Shown here in pieces: positions 56,745-64,000 of a DNA stretch of 64,000 nt; the first letter of the stretch is position 1; every line of letters begins with the position of its first letter. Source of the stretch: Psychrobacter immobilis. GTDB taxonomy: Bacteria > Pseudomonadota > Gammaproteobacteria > Pseudomonadales > Moraxellaceae. The translations under genes and the position numbers were made by a program. The notes beneath the pieces were generated by a model. It saw nothing but the letters and a program-made list of their open reading frames with translations. It ran no database searches and was not told the origin of the DNA. Location of the stretch: assembly GCA_904846145.1 (NCBI GenBank), contig CAJGZL010000001.1, positions 1,426,001-1,490,000 of the forward strand, written 5' to 3'.

Positions 56745-56832
56745 AGGACAGTAGTAAAATCAATTTATGCTATGATATTCACCAAATAGCCAATGCTGAT
56801 AACTTCAAAAAATAGAACTTTAGGATAAAAAG

Positions 56833-57675
56833 ATGACAAAAAAAGCGAATAAAAAAGTGGCTGATGAACCTATAAATATCGGTGTCATCGGGGCAGGTGG
56901 GCGCATGGGGCGTATGTTAATAGAGGCCGTACAAGATAATCCACAGACGACGCTTGCCGCAGCTATCGAGCGTCAAGGTTCAAGTTTGGTAGGCGCTGAT
57001 GCTGGTGAAGTTGCCTCAATAGGTCGTATAGATATAAAAATTGTCGATGATTTAGTCGCCGTTATTGATGATATCGATGTGTTGATTGATTTTAGCTTAC
57101 CAGAGGCTACCGAGCAAAATATGCAGATTTGCGCGGAACATAAAGTGGCGATGGTTATTGGCACGACAGGCTTTAATGAGCAGCAAGAGCAAGTGTTGAC
57201 TGAGGCCAGCAAACATATTGCTATCGTCTACGCGGGTAACTACTCAACTGGCGTTAATTTATCGTTAAAACTATTGGCTATGGCGGCAAAAACCTTTGGC
57301 ACTGAGGCCGACGTAGAAATCATTGAGGCACATCATAAGCATAAAATAGACGCGCCATCGGGTACAGCCTTTATGATGGCAGAAGCCGTAGCCGAAGCGC
57401 GTGGACAGGACTTAAAACAGGTCGCTGTCTATGGCCGCGAAGGTCAAACAGGCGCACGCGAAGCAGGTACTATAGGTATTCATGCGATTCGTGGCGGTGA
57501 AATAATCGGTGACCATACGGTGATGTTTATCGCTGATGGTGAAGTAGTGGAGATTACTCATCGAGCGCGGGCAAGAATGACCTTTGCCGCAGGTGCTGTA
57601 CGGGCTAGCACTTGGATAGCGCATAAAAAATCAGGCCAATATAATATGCAAGATGTGTTGGGATTGAATGAGTAG
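56833..57675 (+). CDS. dapB: 4-hydroxy-tetrahydrodipicolinate reductase
   Basis: NAD(P)H-dependent step of lysine/diaminopimelate synthesis. The cofactor motif is IGVIGAGGRMGRMLIEAV (about 17-34). IGTTGFNEQQ and the active-site signature EAHHKHKIDAPSGTA (His and Lys) are intact. It has 280 residues with a charged N-terminal extension (MTKKANKKVADE). AGGATAAAAAG precedes the ATG. Confidence 0.97.
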   Translation: MTKKANKKVADEPINIGVIGAGGRMGRMLIEAVQDNPQTTLAAAIERQGSSLVGADAGEVASIGRIDIKIVDDLVAVIDDIDVLIDFSLPEATEQNMQICAEHKVAMVIGTTGFNEQQEQVLTEASKHIAIVYAGNYSTGVNLSLKLLAMAAKTFGTEADVEIIEAHHKHKIDAPSGTAFMMAEAVAEARGQDLKQVAVYGREGQTGAREAGTIGIHAIRGGEIIGDHTVMFIADGEVVEITHRARARMTFAAGAVRASTWIAHKKSGQYNMQDVLGLNE

Positions 57676-57713
57676 GAACTAGCGACTGATGATAGTAAAT
57701 TGGAGGTTATGGA

Positions 57714-58595
57714 GTGAGAATAATGAGTAGTATTATGAAAAACCTTGCTATAACCTCTATAGCGCTAGCAACAACATTTTCCCTTTATGCTCCAGCGCAA
57801 GCTGCACCTTATCAGAATAATTATCAAACCTACGTCATCCATACCTATGGCGGCAATGCTCTACTGCCAGCAGTACGTCAACAATTAAATACTAGCCGTG
57901 ATGGTGGTACCGTCGCTACTTACCAAGACAAGCTAGTGCTCAGAACGACTGCCGCTAACTATCAGGCCGTACAACAACTACTGAGTCAAATTGATAGCCA
58001 ACCGCAGGCCTTGACGGTTGCAGTACGCGTCGGTAATAGCAGTAGTACTCAAGGCAATATCCAGCAAGGTCGAGTGATCATCAGTAATAGAGGTGTTCAA
58101 GGCGCAGGGGTTATTAGTCAAAATAATACTAACCAGCAGAGCAATAGCTTGTATCAAGTGCAAACCTTGTCAGGCAGTGCGGCGAGTATAGGTACTAACA
58201 CGCTGTATTCGTTAGCCCAAAACTATCAAATTAACAGTTATCCCACTTATAATCGCCCAACAAGGCAGATTATTATTCAACAGCAAGTTCTATTACCAAC
58301 CACGCAAGGTATTCAACTTATACCGAGACTGCTGTCTAATGGACAAGTTGAAGTGCAATTGGCGCAAGCAGAAGAAAAATTGGTAAGCGCAAATTCTAGA
58401 TACAGTCAAAATAATCGTAGCCAAAACAGTGTTATTCAAGGGCAGCGACTGAATAGTACGATTATCGTTCCGCGCGGGCAGTGGGTAACTATCGGACAAG
58501 TTTCAGAAAATAGCCAAACCCAAAGTTCAAGCTATGGCAGCAATCGTGATAGCGTTACTAGTAACAGCGTACCTATTCAGCTATTAGTACAGTAG
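57714..58595 (+). CDS. exported protein with secretin N-domain-like (NolW-like) module
   Basis: Signal peptide ending ...YAPAQA, then a segment QTYVIHTYGGNALLPAVRQQLN...GGTVATYQDKLVLRTTAANYQAVQQLLSQID that has the shape of the NolW/secretin N-domain (a KH-like beta-alpha-beta unit). After it comes a long Gln/Asn/Ser-rich region with a beta-like repeat (RQIIIQQQVLLPTTQGIQLIPRLLSNGQVEVQLAQ). No secretin pore domain follows. The GTG at 57714 is preceded by GGAGG; ATG at 57735 is the alternative. 293 residues, function unknown. It lies 38 bases after dapB. Confidence 0.72.
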   Translation: MRIMSSIMKNLAITSIALATTFSLYAPAQAAPYQNNYQTYVIHTYGGNALLPAVRQQLNTSRDGGTVATYQDKLVLRTTAANYQAVQQLLSQIDSQPQALTVAVRVGNSSSTQGNIQQGRVIISNRGVQGAGVISQNNTNQQSNSLYQVQTLSGSAASIGTNTLYSLAQNYQINSYPTYNRPTRQIIIQQQVLLPTTQGIQLIPRLLSNGQVEVQLAQAEEKLVSANSRYSQNNRSQNSVIQGQRLNSTIIVPRGQWVTIGQVSENSQTQSSSYGSNRDSVTSNSVPIQLLVQ

Positions 58596-58622
58596 TCACA
58601 GCTACTAAAAAACCATACGATA

Positions 58623-58662
58623 AAAAAGCACGATACTGACATTTGCAGCATCATGCTTTTTT
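58623..58662 (-). terminator. bidirectional terminator between exported protein and decarboxylase genes
   Basis: AAAAAAGCA.GAT.CTG / CAG.ATC.TGCTTTTTTT imperfect stem with A-run and T-run, in the convergent gap. Confidence 0.75.
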
Positions 58663-58695
58663 TATCCCAATTTTTAATAGCTAATTTGCCAGCTA

Positions 58696-59877
58696 TTAAT
58701 TGACGTAAACCACTTCTAACGGTGGAAAACCGTTGAACTCAATAGAAGAGTACGAATTAGTATAAGCGCCAGTCGCGAGCCAATAGATTTTATCGCCAAT
58801 AGCGAGCTCTTGTGGAAGCTGGTAATCGGTTTCTTCGTACATGATGTCCGCCGAATCACAAGTCGGTCCTGCCAATACGACTCGACCAGATTGGGTCGAA
58901 GTTGCCATTGTTGGAGTATAGATAGGGTACTTGATGGCCTCTCCTAAAGTCTCTATGAGTCCTTGGAACAGTCCCACATCAGTATAGACCCAGCGCGTGG
59001 TTTCTTCATTCGCTTTGCGTGAAATGAGTACCACATCACTGACTAATACTCCTGAGCTAGCTACCAGTGAGCGCCCAGGCTCCAAGATAATCTCAGGCAT
59101 ATCATCCACACCATAATTATCTAGCAAATACTGTTTTACCGAGCCAGCATAGTCTTGAATAGTATTCACTTGATTGAGGTATCTAGCAGGGAAGCCGCCA
59201 CCTAGATTTATCATTTGCAGCTTGAGACCTTGCTCATGCAATAGCTGATCAAAGATATCTTTGACCATGAGCAAAGCGTCATTCCATACGGTAACTGATT
59301 TTTGCTGACTACCTACATGAAACGAGACACCATAAGGCATCAACCCTAATTCGTGTGCTTGGACAAGTAAGTCAACCGCCATACTGGGATCGCAGCCAAA
59401 CTTACGTGATAACGGCCATTCTGCGGTGTCTGATCCTTCGACCAAAATACGCACAAATACGTTTGAGCCTGGAGCCTGCTCAGCGATATTTTTGAGATCT
59501 GCTTCTGAGTCAGTTGCATAAAGCGTTACACCTTTCTCAAAAGCATATTTGACATGAGCAGCTTTTTTAATAGTATTACCGTAGGAGATGCGCGTAGCAT
59601 CAACACCGCAATCAAGGACACGATCTAACTCATAAATGGAGGCGCAGTCAAAGTTAGAACCTAAATCCGCCAATAAGTTAATGACTTCAACCGCAGGGCT
59701 GGCTTTCATCGCATAATGAATTTTTGCGTCAGGAAACAAGCCAACCATTTCATTGAATTTAACCTTGATACGATTAAGATCGACTACCAAAAAAGGCGTT
59801 TCACGTCCCTCAGCAGCTTTGGTGAATTTTTGCCAGCCAGCAGGGTCAAAATATTGGTCGATTTTGATCATGGTCAT
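58696..59877 (-). CDS. ornithine/lysine decarboxylase, alanine-racemase-fold PLP type
   Basis: Makes putrescine or cadaverine for polyamine synthesis. The group IV decarboxylase fold shows DAKIHYAMKASPAVEVINLL with the PLP-binding Lys, LVEGSDTAEWPLSRKFGCDP, INLGGGFPAR, EPGRSLVASSGVLV and CDSADIMYEE with the active-site Cys. The start at 59877 is set by AAGGT upstream and the family N-terminus; the frame runs open 33 codons further. About 393 residues. Substrate preference (Orn or Lys) cannot be decided by eye. It is followed from upstream by def on the same strand, 115 bases away. Confidence 0.92.
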   Translation of the reverse strand: MTMIKIDQYFDPAGWQKFTKAAEGRETPFLVVDLNRIKVKFNEMVGLFPDAKIHYAMKASPAVEVINLLADLGSNFDCASIYELDRVLDCGVDATRISYGNTIKKAAHVKYAFEKGVTLYATDSEADLKNIAEQAPGSNVFVRILVEGSDTAEWPLSRKFGCDPSMAVDLLVQAHELGLMPYGVSFHVGSQQKSVTVWNDALLMVKDIFDQLLHEQGLKLQMINLGGGFPARYLNQVNTIQDYAGSVKQYLLDNYGVDDMPEIILEPGRSLVASSGVLVSDVVLISRKANEETTRWVYTDVGLFQGLIETLGEAIKYPIYTPTMATSTQSGRVVLAGPTCDSADIMYEETDYQLPQELAIGDKIYWLATGAYTNSYSSIEFNGFPPLEVVYVN

Positions 59878-59991
59878 GATAGTAAACCTTGTTGAAAACA
59901 AAAATGTTAAATCGAATAGTTCTAAAACCCAGAGCAAAAAAAAGTGTAAACAAAGGCAATAAGCCCTCATATACACTTAATTACTGATAGC

Positions 59992-60534
59992 TTAGACGTT
60001 ACTAGGTTGTGCTTGTTTTTCTAAGTTTTTCTCGCGAATTTTTAGTACTTTTTTGACTTTATCACGAGCACGGTTCTGCTTAAGGTTAGATAAGTAATCA
60101 ACGAAGATAACGCCGTTTAAATGATCCATTTCATGCTGAATACAGACAGCCAGTAGACCTTCCGCTTCTTGATCAATAGCGTCACCGTTTTCATCCAAAG
60201 CTTCAATACGCACTTTATTAGGACGCTCAACTTTGTCATATACTTCTGGTACCGACAGACAACCTTCTTCGTAGGGCTGTTTTTCTTCTACCAATGGCGT
60301 GACTTTGGGATTAATAAACACCATCGGGGTGTCTTTATTCTCAGACAGATCCATAACGATAAGCTGCAAATGCTCATCCACTTGTGACGCTGCCAATCCG
60401 ATACCTTCGGCATCATACATGGTCTCAATCATATCAGTGATTAGAGTTTTAATGTTGTCATCGACCTGCTTTACTGGTGCGGCAATGGTACGCAGGCGTG
60501 GATCGGGATAGCTTAAGATATTAAGTACGGCCAT
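59992..60534 (-). CDS. def: peptide deformylase
   Basis: Removes formyl from nascent N-terminal Met. Motif 1 [10 protein letters not shown], motif 2 EEGCLSVPE with the metal Cys and motif 3 [14 protein letters not shown] with HExxH-type ligands are all intact. The start at 60534 ([14 protein letters not shown]) follows GAGGTAAGC; the frame extends 13 codons further upstream. 180 residues is typical. No fmt is adjacent in this window, although def-fmt is common. Confidence 0.96.
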   Translation of the reverse strand: MAVLNILSYPDPRLRTIAAPVKQVDDNIKTLITDMIETMYDAEGIGLAASQVDEHLQLIVMDLSENKDTPMVFINPKVTPLVEEKQPYEEGCLSVPEVYDKVERPNKVRIEALDENGDAIDQEAEGLLAVCIQHEMDHLNGVIFVDYLSNLKQNRARDKVKKVLKIREKNLEKQAQPSNV

Positions 60535-60648
60535 GTCGCTTACCTCAAAAATACGAATGAACTTAAATAGCAATAAAAACAGGGCTTTATTATAAGGTAA
60601 ATGGGGGCAAAAAAGAGATTTATCAATACAAATTTATAGGCGAGTATC

Positions 60649-60680
60649 AAAAAAGACCTTACCTGAGATAAAGTCTTTTA
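60649..60680 (-). terminator. terminator of the YeaQ-like gene
   Basis: AAAGACTT / AGGTCTTT imperfect stem followed on the minus strand by TTTTTT, 49 bases past the YeaQ-like gene. Confidence 0.75.
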
Positions 60681-60728
60681 GTATCACTATAAGCATATAT
60701 CAGTGGGTGTTAAACACACTAAACACTA

Positions 60729-60983
60729 TTACACGCGGCGTTTATTCATTATCATTTCATATAAGAATAATAAGATAATGGCGCCAATCACCGAAAAGAT
60801 AAGGCCTGTAAAGCCACCATCGGCGTCAATACCGATAAGACCTGCGACAAAGCCACCTAGCATAGCACCAACGATCCCTAAAACGATGGTCATAATCCAA
60901 CCCATAGCATCGTTACCAGGTTTGATAGCACGCGCTAATAGTCCTGCTACTAGCCCGACGATAATCATCCAGATAAAACCCAT
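60729..60983 (-). CDS. GlsB/YeaQ/YmgE-family small membrane protein
   Basis: 84-residue protein of three membrane segments. It starts MGFIWMIIVGLVAGLLARAIKPGNDAMGWIMTIVLGIVGAMLGG, the classic transglycosylase-associated/YeaQ motif, and ends with a hydrophobic helix and a basic tail. Stress-linked expression is typical for the family, but function is not settled. GGAGAATAAT precedes the ATG. Confidence 0.93.
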   Translation of the reverse strand: MGFIWMIIVGLVAGLLARAIKPGNDAMGWIMTIVLGIVGAMLGGFVAGLIGIDADGGFTGLIFSVIGAIILLFLYEMIMNKRRV

Positions 60984-61229
60984 AATTATTCTCCTAGCTT
61001 TTGTATTGTTTATAGTATTTATTAAGTAATCTTTGAAATAAGACGATTAAAGATCAACGCCTTTATTCCAATAGAGTTATTGTAAACATTCAATAGCTTG
61101 AAGAGTAAGTACAAAGTGTTACCTATGTAGGCGCTGTGTGAGAAAAACCAAAGCTTTGCTATTTTGCAGATAAAATAAGTTAATAGCGGGTTACAGAACT
61201 TAGTAATTATTAATAATCTTCAACAGACC

Positions 61230-62756
61230 TTAAGCTAATACTTTGTCCAGTGCGGTTAGTAAACGCTGATGAATGCCCTCAAAGCCGCCATTAGACATGA
61301 TAATAATAGCGTCATTCGCGCGTATATTATCGGTCACGTGCTCAATGATAGCTTCTATACTCGTTAGCACTTGCTGCTTACTATTTTGAGCAGCGCTATT
61401 ATTACTACTATTAATGTCAGCACTCTCTATGACTTCTCTTAGTCCCCACTCAAGCCCTGCTGGCTCGTACCAGATAGTATGATCTGCTAGCATAGCTGAC
61501 TGTGCTAGGCTGTCTTTATGAATACCCATTTTCATCGTGTTGCTACGCGGCTCAATGATCGCCCAAAGACGTCTGCCTGTTAGCTTCTTTTTTGCGCCGT
61601 CTAACGTTGTCGCAATAGCGGTCGGGTGATGAGCGAAATCATCAAACACTAATACATCGTTAGTATTGCCGATGAGCTCCATACGACGTTTGATACCAGC
61701 AAAAGCAGATAAGGCGGCACATGCAACGCTTATATCAACGCCTACATCACAGGCCGCTGCGACAGCGACTAGGGCATTATTGACATTATGCAGACCACTC
61801 ATAGACCAATCGACAACAGATTCTGATTCGTCTCGACTGTCATTGTTTGCATTAAAGCTTATTTTGAACTGACTACCATCATCGTTGAGCAACTCCGCTT
61901 GCCAGTCACTTGGTTCAACTATCGTTTTATGAGCTTGAGGTATTATCGTGGTTCGCCAAACAGGTGTCCAAACGCCTTTGCTCAAAGTATCTTCTAAGCT
62001 CACAGTATCTGCTGGCATGATGATTTTACCGTTACTCGGAATCATGCGAATCATATGATGGAACTGCGTTTGAATAGCGTTTAGATCTGCAAAGATATCA
62101 GCATGATCGAATTCAAGATTGTTTAAGATAGCGGTACGCGGGCGGTAGTGTACAAACTTTGAGCGTTTATCAAAAAACGCAGAGTCATACTCGTCCGCTT
62201 CAATAACAAAATAGCCTTGAGCCGCAACGTCCGTACTATTACTATCAAGAGAACTATCGCCGTCGAGAGTCTCTTCGCCTAGGTAACTACTATGCGCAAA
62301 TACTTGTTGCAAGTGCTCATCCGTCGTATCAACCAAAGGCACGCCACCGATCAAAAACCCAGTATCGATACCCGCGTAATGAAGTATCCACGCCAGCATA
62401 GTCGTCGTCGTGGTCTTACCATGCGTACCAGCCACAGCGATAACATGACGCGACTGCAGCACCTCTTCCGACAAAAACTGCGGCCCTGAGGTGTAGCGCA
62501 AGCCTTGATCTAACATATATTCAATCACTGGCATACCACGTTTCATCGCATTACCTACAACGACCAAATCAGGAGTAGGCTGTAGATGCTCTACTAAATA
62601 ACCTTCATTAATAGTCACGCCAGCACGCTCAAGTTGAGTGGACATAGGAGGATAAACGTTAGCATCTGAGCCAGTCACTGTGTGACCTAGGCTACGTGCT
62701 AAAAGGGCAAGCGATCCCATAAAAGTGCCACAAATACCAAGGATATGAATATGCAT
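61230..62756 (-). CDS. mpl: UDP-N-acetylmuramate:L-alanyl-gamma-D-glutamyl-meso-diaminopimelate ligase
   Basis: Murein peptide ligase that recycles wall tripeptide onto UDP-MurNAc. MHIHILGICGTFMGSLALLARSLGHTVTGSD gives the N-terminal UDP-MurNAc domain. The Mur ATP loop is AVAGTHGKTTTTTMLAW, with IEADEYDSAFFDKRSKFVHYRPRTAILNNLEFDHADIF and DDFAHHPTAI following. The start at 62756 was chosen for the family N-terminus; the frame extends 27 hydrophobic codons upstream. 508 residues is long because of two polar inserts, one at about 160-180 and one near 440. Monocistronic. Confidence 0.95.
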   Translation of the reverse strand: MHIHILGICGTFMGSLALLARSLGHTVTGSDANVYPPMSTQLERAGVTINEGYLVEHLQPTPDLVVVGNAMKRGMPVIEYMLDQGLRYTSGPQFLSEEVLQSRHVIAVAGTHGKTTTTTMLAWILHYAGIDTGFLIGGVPLVDTTDEHLQQVFAHSSYLGEETLDGDSSLDSNSTDVAAQGYFVIEADEYDSAFFDKRSKFVHYRPRTAILNNLEFDHADIFADLNAIQTQFHHMIRMIPSNGKIIMPADTVSLEDTLSKGVWTPVWRTTIIPQAHKTIVEPSDWQAELLNDDGSQFKISFNANNDSRDESESVVDWSMSGLHNVNNALVAVAAACDVGVDISVACAALSAFAGIKRRMELIGNTNDVLVFDDFAHHPTAIATTLDGAKKKLTGRRLWAIIEPRSNTMKMGIHKDSLAQSAMLADHTIWYEPAGLEWGLREVIESADINSSNNSAAQNSKQQVLTSIEAIIEHVTDNIRANDAIIIMSNGGFEGIHQRLLTALDKVLA

Positions 62757-62935
62757 AAACGAACCTGAGCTTAATGAAGTGAATATGAAAGTAAAATAAG
62801 GATAGCAAAATAAGAATAGTAACGAAATAGGTCGCATACCCTAGCTGCGCTTATTGTAGCGCATTAATCGCAGCTCTAATAGCACTACTCTAATAGCCAT
62901 ATTGCTAACAGGCATACTAATAATAGACAGGCAAT

Positions 62936-62973
62936 AAAAAACGCCTAGCGATAAAATGTCAGTTAGACGTTAA
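62936..62973 (-). terminator. terminator of the NlpE-like gene
   Basis: AACGTCTAAC / CGCTAGGCGTT imperfect stem with TTTTTT on the minus strand, about 92 bases past the NlpE-like stop. Confidence 0.6.
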
Positions 62974-63064
62974 CGAGTCATTTAAGATAAATATTTTATG
63001 AGTATTATGATTAGGATTTATAAGTTTGTGCAAGTTATTGTTAATGATAATTTGTTGTTGATGA

Positions 63065-63712
63065 TCAGTAACGCGATAAAGTATAGTCAGGATCAGGGTT
63101 TTTATTAGCATCTAACATCACTAAGTGATTGTCTTGAATACGATAACTATCTATGTTTTCTTTACTATAAACGATAGTAATCATATCATTATCTTGACGA
63201 TACACCCCAGTCTCAACCAAAGTGGGACGTGTTGTTTTGGGATTCTCATAGATGCTAGTTTGTTTGACTGTGCCATCAGAATGCAAGTTGAGTGTTAAGG
63301 TAATCTCATCACAATTCGAACAGGGTAGAATACCCATGTAATTACCGATCAAAGTCGCTTGTAGAGCACTACCAGCACGTTTTTCTGCAATCATAGGCGA
63401 GCGTCTCTTCTCCTCAATATCATCAGCTTTAGCCGAATCCATAAGGGATGTACCTTTATCCTCTACTGAGATTTTATCATTATTACTAGCTTCCTCAATT
63501 GTAGTGTCAGCTACTAATGAAGGCGCTTTTTCTTCGATTACTTGATCACTTACAGAACTATCGTCGTTGCTGGTGTTATTGGCACTGGATGCAGATTGAT
63601 TATTGCAGCCCAATAACGGCAAAGAGCATGATGCCACCACTAAAAGCTGTCTACAGCTAAAATTAATGGTTTTGGGTAAAGGTACAAGTGCAAAAGGCAG
63701 CAAATACTTCAT
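63065..63712 (-). CDS. NlpE-like copper-resistance/envelope-sensor lipoprotein
   Basis: A long N-terminus leads to a lipobox SLPLLGC (Cys about 36). A Ser/Asp-rich linker follows, then the NlpE N-terminal domain: GNYMGILPCSNCDEITLTLNLHSDGTVKQTSIYENPKT, with the CxxC typical of NlpE. NlpE of E. coli signals surface adhesion to CpxA; here only the first domain is present (215 residues), as in many non-enteric homologues. No cpx or cop genes adjoin it. Outer-membrane location is predicted from the Asn residues after the lipid Cys. Confidence 0.85.
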   Translation of the reverse strand: MKYLLPFALVPLPKTINFSCRQLLVVASCSLPLLGCNNQSASSANNTSNDDSSVSDQVIEEKAPSLVADTTIEEASNNDKISVEDKGTSLMDSAKADDIEEKRRSPMIAEKRAGSALQATLIGNYMGILPCSNCDEITLTLNLHSDGTVKQTSIYENPKTTRPTLVETGVYRQDNDMITIVYSKENIDSYRIQDNHLVMLDANKNPDPDYTLSRY

Positions 63713-63930
63713 AATTACACCAACTATTGAACAGCGCTACAACGAGATAGAGACCATCATGCTAGTGCTACATCTACAACAGTCTCGCTACAGTTGTTAG
63801 TTGATAGGAGCTACTAGTTAACCTGTCGAAATACGTATGATAATGGACATACAGGCGTAAAAGTAAAAATTAACGTTGTAGAAATATAGTGCTACTGTAA
63901 ACTTTTATCAAATAAGATGGTTGCGTAGTG

Positions 63931-64000
63931 ATGATGATATTTAGAAGCATTGAAACAGGTGTCTTATGTGTTATTGATTTCACTACTCCTAAAACACGCC
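63931..64000 (+). CDS. possible 5' end of a gene cut by the window edge
   Basis: An open frame starts MMIFRSIETGVLCVIDFTTPKTR and runs off the end. There is no good ribosome-binding site and too little sequence to recognise a family. It may be spurious. Confidence 0.2.
   Translation, partial: MMIFRSIETGVLCVIDFTTPKTR

Noticed and set aside
59795..59808. GTTTCACGTCCC as a further parS-like site
   Set aside because: Only the left half matches; it lies in the decarboxylase coding sequence.

Overview
The window is bacterial chromosome around the replication origin. Gene order (ribE-ribD-nrdR; mnmE, yidC, yidD-rnpA-rpmH; dnaA-dnaN-recF-gyrB), an AT-leaning base composition and protein character (GyrB with an enlarged C-terminal half, extended RecF, Hep/Hag surface proteins) point to a gammaproteobacterium of the Moraxellaceae, most likely Psychrobacter or a close relative. 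The genus is an inference from recognised protein style, not from a search.

Layout. 1-7.3 kb: leftward riboflavin, NrdR, MnmE and membrane-insertion/RNase P/L34 genes. 7.3-15.2 kb: oriC and the rightward replication block dnaA, dnaN, recF, gyrB. 15.4-19.8 kb: a DUF6880-like protein, RlmF, a LysE exporter and a crotonase. 19.9-23.3 kb: a two-gene McrBC-type modification-dependent restriction system. 23.7-28.8 kb: a leftward FGGY kinase, GlpD-like and AGPS-like FAD oxidase cluster. 29-30.2 kb: a MalY/PatB C-S lyase. 30.2-34.4 kb: two related Hep/Hag (YadA-like) surface protein genes, one split by an IS256-type element with a perfect 8-bp target duplication. 34.8-45 kb: guaA, a Sel1 protein, two quinone-reductase-like MDR enzymes, a DUF2157/DUF4401/GDYXXLXY membrane operon, a DsrE protein and a MATE exporter. 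45.1-48.4 kb: a lipoprotein hydrolase and a GmrSD-like (DUF262/DUF1524) defence gene destroyed by an IS1-type element. 48.5-64 kb: mostly housekeeping genes (YheT, YigZ, RsuA, a DsbC-like protein with two N-domains, MmuM, DnaJ, DapB, an ornithine/lysine decarboxylase, peptide deformylase, Mpl, NlpE-like lipoprotein).

The strongest unexplained structure is a dispersed set of 12 copies of a 14-bp palindrome GTTTCAYRTGAAAC (two with one C for T), one base from the classical ParB-binding parS. They lie at 0.9-17 kb and 50-57 kb, both between and inside genes, and some are fused to transcription terminators. They probably form the centromere that ParB/SMC use to segregate the origin. Three separate DnaA-box clusters (ribE-ribD gap, yidC-yidD gap, rpmH-dnaA gap) accompany them. 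The cluster with most perfect boxes is in the yidC-yidD gap, not next to dnaA.

The accessory part shows decay of surface and defence functions. Both insertion sequences landed inside host genes, and removing each element plus one target duplication restores the reading frame. I saw no CRISPR array, tRNA, rRNA or riboswitch.
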